Origin: FEN-1297 sp046704255
GTDB taxonomy: Bacteria; Bacteroidota; Ignavibacteria; Ignavibacteriales; Ignavibacteriaceae
Reading direction: 5' to 3'
Assembly (NCBI GenBank): GCA_046704255.1
Contig: JBJKSH010000198.1
Coordinates: 1 to 19,132 of the forward strand
Length of the DNA: 19,132 nucleotides
The notes beneath the pieces are model-generated. The model was not told the origin of the DNA, searched no databases, and saw only the letters and a program-made list of their open reading frames with translations. A program made the position numbers and the translations under genes. Shown piece after piece: positions 14,316-19,132 of this stretch (the stretch's first letter is position 1; every line of letters starts with the position of its first letter).

Positions 14316-15197
14316 ATGAAAAGGGCCGCAATTATTATATTACTATTTACTTTTGTTCTTGCCGCCGGATGTACCAAGCCGGCAAAAGTAACACCAACAA
14401 AAGGTAAAATAACTGTTGAAGTAGACCCGGCCGTATACCCGATTATATCAAAAGAAAAAAATGTTTTCGATTCATTATATACACAAGTTACGATTACATT
14501 AAAAAAAGTAAACCCGCTGAAGGGAATGGTTAATATAATAAACGGTAAAACCAGTTTGTTTATAAGCCCCCGATATTTTGATAAGAAAGAACTGGACTTT
14601 ATTCACAAAGAAAAACTAAATATTCAAATTTATAAATTCTGTTATACCGCAGCGGCTGTTATAGCATCAAAAGATAATCCTATAAATAATATTAGGGTCG
14701 ATCAAATAAAAGATGTTTTACTTGGTAATTCCAAGAGTTTTTCCTTTGTTATTCCGCAAAACAACACCAACACATACCAATATATCCGGGAAAATATTCT
14801 TGACGGCAGTGTACCCAAAAATGCGGAAATTGTTCCTACGGATTCCGATGTATTTAAAAGGATAGAAGAAGGCGGCAATAGGCTTGGAATAGTAAGCTTT
14901 AACACCGTTCAGGATTCCTCGAAAATAAAATTTTTACAAGTAGGACAAATAGCAAAGACCATAGTTAAAGCTTCAAAAACCGGATTGGATGTAAATTATT
15001 TTACACCCCATCCGGGTTTTGTTTATAAAAAATATTACCCGTTTTGGCAAACGGTATATATTTACCTTAACGAAATTATCTTAACACCCGCTTCCGGGTT
15101 TACTACTTTTTTAACAAGCTATAACGGACAAAAAATAGCGCTTGCGGAAAACTTAGCACCGGCAGCAGTTCCCGTAAAAATAAACGAACCACAATAA
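14316..15197 (+). CDS. PstS-like substrate-binding lipoprotein (orphan)
   Basis: Signal peptide with lipobox ending at Cys19 (FVLAAGCTKP), then a type 2 periplasmic-binding-protein fold like PstS. Recognisable blocks are ITVEVDPAVYPII, a short FISPRYFDKKELDFI strand-helix, YTAAAVIASKDNPINNIRVDQIKDVLLGN, and late GGNRLGIVSF. The glycine/serine loop that binds phosphate in PstS (T-G-S-S/T) is not visible. At 293 residues it has about normal length. It is embedded in a TonB operon four bases after a membrane protein and 13 bases before a TPR gene, with no pstC, pstA or pstB genes in the window. It is more likely a structural or sensing component of the envelope machine than a phosphate importer; this is inference. 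Confidence 0.8.
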   Translation: MKRAAIIILLFTFVLAAGCTKPAKVTPTKGKITVEVDPAVYPIISKEKNVFDSLYTQVTITLKKVNPLKGMVNIINGKTSLFISPRYFDKKELDFIHKEKLNIQIYKFCYTAAAVIASKDNPINNIRVDQIKDVLLGNSKSFSFVIPQNNTNTYQYIRENILDGSVPKNAEIVPTDSDVFKRIEEGGNRLGIVSFNTVQDSSKIKFLQVGQIAKTIVKASKTGLDVNYFTPHPGFVYKKYYPFWQTVYIYLNEIILTPASGFTTFLTSYNGQKIALAENLAPAAVPVKINEPQ

Positions 15198-15210
15198 AGC
15201 GGAAAAAACA

Positions 15211-16599
15211 ATGAAAAGCGTTTTAGTTTTTATTTCAATTTTTTTAATAACCCAATTAGTTCCGGCACAAAGTAAATCCAATCAAGCAGAAAATTATATC
15301 CAGAAAAAACAATTTTCCAAAGCACTTGAAATTGCAAAACAATATATTAAACAGGATTCAACAAGCCAGGCAATAAAAATTTGTACTGAAATTACAACAC
15401 AAGATTCAACAAACAAAACAGCCTACGAAGAACTAGGCGAAGCTTACGAAAAATTGGGCGTACTTGTTCTTGCATTATCTAATTATAATATTGCGGAAAA
15501 GCTGGATTCTCTGGATATACCGTTAAAATTTAAAATTGCCAATGTATTATATAAACAGCAATCTTATACGGATGCAGCTAATGTTTACCTTAAAGTTATT
15601 TCCATGGATACTACCAACACCAAAGCATATTTAAAATTAGGAGTGCTGCTGTATTATGCCCGTCAATACAGTAATGCAGCTTATTATCTTAATAAATATA
15701 TAAGCCTTGGTAAAAAAGACAGTACCGCATATCTCTATGCGGCAGACTCTTATTATATAATTAATGATTTGAAAGACGCTGCAAAGGTTTCTCAACAAGG
15801 TTTAACTCTATATCCGAATTTAATGGAATTAAAAAAGATTGCCGCCGTATCTTTAGCGGTAGAAAATCAAATTCCCGATGCTTTAAAATATTTTAGCGAA
15901 GTTCCCGATTCTTTGTTTACCGGCAAAGACTATGCACGCGCCGGCTACGAACTTGAACAACAGCAGAATGATTCTCTTGCTATTATTTTCCTTTCCAAAG
16001 CTTTAAAAAAAGATACTTCCTTAATAAGTTCCTTTGCGGAAACCGTTGCCACTATGTACTACAAAGAAGGTCACTACGATTCTGCTATAGTTTATTACAA
16101 CATGAAAATCGGCAAAGATTCTACTGCAGTAAGCGCCTACATAAACAGGGCATTGTGTATGATTCAATTAAAAAATTATGACGGAGCCCGGACTTCCCTG
16201 CTGCAGGCAAATAAATTGAAAAGTAATTACCTTCCGACTTTAGACTGGCTCGGGAAAACATATCAGTATATGGATTCTACCGATGCTGCAGTTAATGTTT
16301 ATAATCAACTAATACAAGTGGCTTCTGCCGATCCGGATAAAAACAAATCAACTTTAGGAGATGCTTACGGATCAATTGCCGTAGTTCAACTAATAAAAAA
16401 GAAATATGTAGCTGCAATTGATCCTTTAAAGGAAGCATTAAAATACGACCCGAATAACTCTCAATATCATTTATGGCTGGCGCAGTCCCTTGCTTTAACC
16501 GGAAAGAAAAAAGAAGCAATTGTAGAATACAAAAAAACGCTAAAGCTTGATCCGACAAATAAAGATGCCAAAAAAGGCCTTAAAATTCTGGGTGAATAA
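15211..16599 (+). CDS. Secreted tetratricopeptide-repeat protein (462 aa)
   Basis: An N-terminal signal peptide (about 1-19, MKSVLVFISIFLITQLVPA) precedes at least ten TPR units of about 34 residues that fill the rest of the protein, e.g. YEELGEAYEKLGVLVLALSNY, AYLKLGVLLYYARQYSNAAYYL and YHLWLAQSLALTGKKKEAIVEY. No lipobox or membrane anchor follows, so it is probably periplasmic. As the last gene of the exbB-exbD-exbD-tonB-lipoprotein operon it is a candidate scaffold between the TonB complex and the PstS-like lipoprotein or cell wall. It differs from the other TPR protein in the window, which is cytoplasmic with roughly 40-residue repeats. Confidence 0.9.
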   Translation: MKSVLVFISIFLITQLVPAQSKSNQAENYIQKKQFSKALEIAKQYIKQDSTSQAIKICTEITTQDSTNKTAYEELGEAYEKLGVLVLALSNYNIAEKLDSLDIPLKFKIANVLYKQQSYTDAANVYLKVISMDTTNTKAYLKLGVLLYYARQYSNAAYYLNKYISLGKKDSTAYLYAADSYYIINDLKDAAKVSQQGLTLYPNLMELKKIAAVSLAVENQIPDALKYFSEVPDSLFTGKDYARAGYELEQQQNDSLAIIFLSKALKKDTSLISSFAETVATMYYKEGHYDSAIVYYNMKIGKDSTAVSAYINRALCMIQLKNYDGARTSLLQANKLKSNYLPTLDWLGKTYQYMDSTDAAVNVYNQLIQVASADPDKNKSTLGDAYGSIAVVQLIKKKYVAAIDPLKEALKYDPNNSQYHLWLAQSLALTGKKKEAIVEYKKTLKLDPTNKDAKKGLKILGE

Positions 16600-16620
16600 A
16601 TTTATAGTTTTACTAATTAT

Positions 16621-16628
16621 TAAGTTTG
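16621..16628 (+). promoter_or_regulatory. TAAGTTTG -7 element just before pyrophosphatase
   Basis: TAAGTTTG fits TAnnTTTG and is separated by six bases (GATACT) from the ATG at 16635, the same spacing as at the ATP-grasp gene. The transcript would begin at or next to the start codon. No good TTG -33 element is visible. Confidence 0.33.
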
Positions 16629-16634
16629 GATACT

Positions 16635-17174
16635 ATGCAAAATAATCCGTGGCATTCGGTAAGAATAGGAGAAAATAATCCTTCGGTATTGAATGCCGTT
16701 ATAGAAATACCCAAAGGCTCTAAAGCCAAATATGAACTGGATAAGAATAGCGGGTTGTTAAAACTAGACCGTGTGCTTTTTTCGGCTGTTCACTACCCGG
16801 CTAACTACGGTTTTATTCCGCAGACATTTTGCGACGACGGCGACCCGTTGGATATACTGGTAATTAGTTCTATTGAGGTTGAACCCTTATGCATCATTGA
16901 AGCTAAAGTTATAGGTGTTATGAGGATGCTGGATGAAGATGAATATGATGATAAAATTATTGCCGTAGCTAAAAATGATATGTCTGTAAACTATATAAAT
17001 AATATAGATGAACTGCCGCCACATACTGTTGTTGAACTAAGAAGATTTTTTGAGGATTATAAAAAACTGGAAGACAAAAAAGTAATAGTAGATGGTTTTT
17101 TGGGGAAGGAAAAAGCATTTAAAATTATAGAAGACAGCATAGAGCTTTACGCAAAATCAGAATTTACTTATTAG
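16635..17174 (+). CDS. ppa: Inorganic pyrophosphatase, family I
   Basis: Cytoplasmic soluble pyrophosphatase that hydrolyses PPi to two phosphates, pulling biosynthetic reactions forward. At 179 residues it has the family's usual length. The N-terminal IEIPKGSKAKYELDKNSG block, HYPANYGFIPQTF (53-65) and the metal-binding signature DGDPLDIL (Asp68, Asp70, Asp73) are present, followed by KVIGVMRMLDEDEYDDKIIAV carrying further catalytic acidic residues. An upstream in-frame TTG at 16626 lies inside a promoter-like TAAGTTTG, so the ATG at 16635 is the better start. The gene follows the TonB operon by 35 bases but probably has its own promoter. Confidence 0.95.
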   Translation: MQNNPWHSVRIGENNPSVLNAVIEIPKGSKAKYELDKNSGLLKLDRVLFSAVHYPANYGFIPQTFCDDGDPLDILVISSIEVEPLCIIEAKVIGVMRMLDEDEYDDKIIAVAKNDMSVNYINNIDELPPHTVVELRRFFEDYKKLEDKKVIVDGFLGKEKAFKIIEDSIELYAKSEFTY

Positions 17175-17195
17175 TTTTTGTATTTTCGTCATTAT

Positions 17196-17208
17196 CAAAT
17201 GTTATTTG
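17196..17208. promoter_or_regulatory. CAAAT-GTT-ATTTG dyad before the crp/fnr gene
   Basis: A perfect 5+3+5 inverted repeat 11 bases upstream of the FNR-like gene start. It could mediate autoregulation, but it does not have the TGA-N6-TCA core of FNR/CRP sites. Confidence 0.2.
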
Positions 17209-17219
17209 TTTAACACATT

Positions 17220-17912
17220 ATGAATGACGATTCTACCATAAAAAAACAAGCGCTTAAAAATATACCGCTCTTTTCGGAATTAACTTCCCGTCAATTAGAA
17301 CAAATCGCTCATATTAGTACAATTGAGAAATACCCCAAAAACAAATTAATATTTTTAGAAGGAGATTCATACCGGGGATTTTATATTGTGCTAAAAGGAA
17401 GCGCAAAAATTTATAAGACATCAACGGATGGCAAGGAAGTAATTTTACATTTAATTAATCCGCCGTTTCCTTTTGCGGATGTACCATTATTTGAAGGCGG
17501 AAGTTACCCTGCTAATGCCCAGTCACTAACCGACAGTTCAATTCTCTTTATTCCTAAAAATGAGTTTATTAACTTAATCCTAAAAAGCCCTGAAATAAGC
17601 CTTAAGATAACAGCCGGTTTTGCCAAAAGACTAAGGCTAATGAGTAAGCAGCTTGAAGATATTACATTAAAAGAAGTATCCAACCGTCTGGCAAATTATA
17701 TTTTGGGTGAAATTAAACGAAGCGGCAACGATAAACTGCCGGAGCCATTTGTAAAACTGGCCATATCCAAAGCTACTATTGCTTCATTGCTTGGAACAAT
17801 TACCGAAACGTTATCCAGAACTTTTAAAAAACTTCAGAAAGAAAATATTATCCGGGTTGAAGGCAAAAAAATTTTCGTAACGGATTTATCCCGCTTAAAA
17901 AAACTATCTTAA
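17220..17912 (+). CDS. Crp/Fnr-family transcription regulator, cysteine-free
   Basis: A 230-residue one-component regulator: a cyclic-nucleotide-binding-like beta roll (about 16-130), a long dimerisation helix (about 125-160) and a winged helix-turn-helix (about 160-228). The recognition helix TETLSRTF carries Glu196, Ser199 and Arg200, the E-xx-S-R pattern that in FNR reads TTGAT half-sites (core TGA-N6-TCA). The protein contains no cysteine, so it cannot hold an FNR iron-sulfur cluster; DNR/NnrR-type haem- or NO-responsive regulators share this feature. The sensor pocket lacks obvious cAMP-binding residues. It sits directly upstream of a DUF1858/DUF2249 gene whose promoter has a TGACTTAAGTCA site. 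A role in nitric oxide or oxygen response is inferred. Confidence 0.9.
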   Translation: MNDDSTIKKQALKNIPLFSELTSRQLEQIAHISTIEKYPKNKLIFLEGDSYRGFYIVLKGSAKIYKTSTDGKEVILHLINPPFPFADVPLFEGGSYPANAQSLTDSSILFIPKNEFINLILKSPEISLKITAGFAKRLRLMSKQLEDITLKEVSNRLANYILGEIKRSGNDKLPEPFVKLAISKATIASLLGTITETLSRTFKKLQKENIIRVEGKKIFVTDLSRLKKLS

Positions 17913-18019
17913 TAACTGAAGTTACGCATACAACCAAAATGGTAGAAAATTAAACAAGTATTTATAATTTTAAAAAAACCTTTTAAGATGAATAATGTAG
18001 GGATTTAACATTTTTTTAA

Positions 18020-18051
18020 CTCACCCCCTAACCCCCTATCCTATCCCCTAA
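18020..18051. repeat. C-rich degenerate CCCCCTAA-type repeat
   Basis: A C-rich run with CCCCCTAA, CCCCCTATC and CCCCTAAG units in an otherwise AT-rich intergenic region. It resembles one arm of the CCCCTAACCCCCTCTCC-type intergenic palindromes found dispersed in many bacterial genomes; the GGGG-rich partner arm is missing. Its first ten bases, CTCACCCCCT, also occur at 7963-7972. Confidence 0.4.
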
Positions 18052-18113
18052 GATATCCGTATGGAGGCTGTTCTTATTAGATTTTAATGAACTAATTTTT
18101 TTCAGCATGTTTC

Positions 18114-18125
18114 TGACTTAAGTCA
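18114..18125. promoter_or_regulatory. FNR/CRP-type box TGACTTAAGTCA
   Basis: A perfect 12-bp palindrome with the TGA-N6-TCA core shared by CRP and FNR sites, extended to TCAA on the right. Its centre (18119.5) is about 41 bases upstream of the start predicted from the TAGCTTTG element at 18149, the position of class II activators. The adjacent FNR-like regulator is the obvious candidate ligand. Confidence 0.5.
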
Positions 18126-18148
18126 ATGGAATGAACAATAAAGATAAA

Positions 18149-18156
18149 TAGCTTTG
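18149..18156 (+). promoter_or_regulatory. TAGCTTTG -7 element of the DUF1858/DUF2249 operon
   Basis: TAGCTTTG fits TAnnTTTG. No TTG is present at the -33 position; instead an FNR-type box overlaps that region, as expected for an activator-dependent promoter. The predicted start is at about 18160, leaving a leader of about 20 bases. Confidence 0.4.
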
Positions 18157-18181
18157 CTTAATATTTATTAACAAATTTATT

Positions 18182-19021
18182 ATGATTACCAAAGATATTA
18201 AAATATCCAGGCTGCTAAAGAATTACCCGGAAGCATTAAATATATTAATAGAAACTAATCCGCATTTTAAAAAGCTGGAGAATAAATTTCTCCGCAAATC
18301 TTTAGCCGGAAGAGTAACTGTTGAACAAGCTGCTAGAATTGCCGGTGTAGACACGGATTTACTTCTTGAAAGACTGAATAAGAAAAAATCAAGCTCTCAA
18401 AAAGTAATTAATGTAAATAGCAAATTGCCAGTTTCCAAAATACAAATTGAAAATGCTGAAAGTTCAAAACCCGGATTCCTTGTTAATATTGACAAACAAA
18501 AAATAAATATATTGGATGTAAGGCCTTACATCGAACAACGGAATGATCCTCTAAAAATAATCTTAAGCAAGGTAAAAGAGTTAAACAATGATAATGTTTT
18601 GCTTCTTATAAATTCATTTGAGCCGATACCTTTATATTCTGTATTAAAGAAAAAGGGATATACTCATTGGACAGAAGTAATTGACGGGACATACAAAATC
18701 TATTTTTATAAAAATGATATTAATATTGACGAAGAAGAAAAAATCCGGAAAGAAAAATCATCCCCGGTAAATTTTAATTTAACCGGCGAGGAGAATATAA
18801 TTGAGCTGGATGTATCGCAGCTTGAGCCTCCGGAACCGATGATTAAAATTCTTGAAACAGTTTCCAATATTGAAGATAACACAATTTTGCTGGTGCATCA
18901 CCACCGCGAACCTTTAATGTTACATGATAAGCTTGCAGAAAGAGGCTTTAGGGCAGTAACGCACAAGATTAAAGAAAATGCATACGAAGTATTAATATTT
19001 AAGAAGGAGAATAATGGCTGA
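18182..19021 (+). CDS. DUF1858 - DUF2249 - DUF2249 protein
   Basis: A soluble 279-residue protein in three parts. Residues 1-65 look like DUF1858 (ISRLLKNYPEALNILIETNPHF, then VTVEQAARIAGVD). Residues about 106-178 and 205-275 are two DUF2249 copies, each with an LDVR/LDVS start, a central hydrophobic strand (VLLLINSFEPIPL; ILLVHHHREPLML) and a KKGY or ERGF segment. The second copy keeps the histidine-rich HHHREP motif, while the first has NSFEPIP, so only the second may bind metal or a small molecule. DUF2249 genes often accompany nitric oxide reductase or NnrS-type genes. Its stop overlaps the ATG of the next membrane protein gene (ATGGCTGA). It is probably controlled by the FNR-like regulator upstream. 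Confidence 0.85.
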   Translation: MITKDIKISRLLKNYPEALNILIETNPHFKKLENKFLRKSLAGRVTVEQAARIAGVDTDLLLERLNKKKSSSQKVINVNSKLPVSKIQIENAESSKPGFLVNIDKQKINILDVRPYIEQRNDPLKIILSKVKELNNDNVLLLINSFEPIPLYSVLKKKGYTHWTEVIDGTYKIYFYKNDINIDEEEKIRKEKSSPVNFNLTGEENIIELDVSQLEPPEPMIKILETVSNIEDNTILLVHHHREPLMLHDKLAERGFRAVTHKIKENAYEVLIFKKENNG

Positions 19022-19132
19022 AGTAAAACAATCATTAGGTAATACTCCTGCCGGAGGACAAGTTGCTTCCGCAATGTCGCCGTCTTTTAAAATGGTATCC
19101 AAATATTTTATCGCTTCAATTGTATCTTTTGT
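19014..19132 (+). CDS. N-terminus of a membrane protein (cut by window end)
   Basis: Only 39 codons are present. A strong AAGGAG ribosome binding site precedes the ATG, which overlaps the DUF2249 gene by eight bases, so expression is coupled. A polar, Ala/Gly-containing N-terminus is followed at about residue 25 by FKMVSKYFIASIVSF, the start of a hydrophobic segment. By position and by this opening it may be a haem-copper-oxidase-like, NnrS-like or nitric-oxide-reductase-related membrane protein, the usual companion of DUF2249 genes, but too little is visible to decide. Confidence 0.65.
   Translation, partial: MAEVKQSLGNTPAGGQVASAMSPSFKMVSKYFIASIVSF

Noticed and set aside
14316..15197. Annotation as a true phosphate-transport protein PstS
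   Set aside because: The fold matches, but the phosphate-binding loop is not visible and no pst transporter genes accompany it, so only a PstS-like label is justified.
16626..16634. TTG start for the pyrophosphatase
   Set aside because: The TTG is part of a TAAGTTTG promoter-like element, and the ATG three codons later gives the normal family length.

Overview
The window looks like chromosomal DNA of an AT-rich bacterium of the Bacteroidota/Chlorobiota/Ignavibacteria type. This is inference from gene content and style: TonB operons with tandem exbD genes, a ZU5-like lipoprotein, NtrC-type two-component regulation, many TPR proteins, and TAnnTTTG promoter elements like the -7 element of Bacteroidota, in several cases directly in front of genes. 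No rRNA, tRNA, CRISPR, insertion sequence, phage gene or convincing rho-independent terminator was seen. Coding density is high and all large genes look intact. Only the last gene is cut by the window edge.

Layout. (1) 1-2362, + strand: a structured-looking leader, a small membrane protein, then a compact ExbB-ExbD-TonB set. (2) 2396-4116, - strand: an ATP-grasp ligase followed by a DedA membrane protein. (3) 4215-5632, + strand, divergent from the ligase: a C39-like papain-fold hydrolase and an isochorismatase-like hydrolase. Together with the ligase they look like a small amide or peptide metabolism module of unknown substrate. (4) 5907-7809: a ZU5-like lipoprotein and a cytoplasmic TPR protein. 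(5) 8107-11274: a membrane HAMP-PAS histidine kinase and its NtrC-family sigma54-dependent response regulator. (6) 11562-16599: a second, larger TonB-type operon, exbB-exbD-exbD-tonB-small membrane protein-PstS-like lipoprotein-periplasmic TPR protein. (7) 16635-17174: inorganic pyrophosphatase. (8) 17220-end: a cysteine-free FNR-like regulator, a DUF1858/double DUF2249 protein and the start of a membrane protein, probably a nitric-oxide or low-oxygen response unit.

Two regulatory arrangements stand out. Between the NtrC-type regulator and the second TonB operon lies a cluster of ATTTCAA/TTGAAAT dyads, about 110-180 bp upstream of a near-consensus sigma54 element (CGGCAC-N5-TTGT). This could be an enhancer and promoter joining the two-component system to TonB energisation. 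In front of the DUF1858/DUF2249 gene, a perfect TGACTTAAGTCA palindrome (FNR/CRP core TGA-N6-TCA) is centred about 41 bp upstream of the start predicted from a TAGCTTTG element. That is the class II activator position, expected if the adjacent FNR-like protein drives the operon.

The biology most worth following up is the orphan PstS-like lipoprotein plus secreted TPR protein built into a TonB operon without any ABC transporter genes, and the ATP-grasp/C39-like/isochorismatase-like module.
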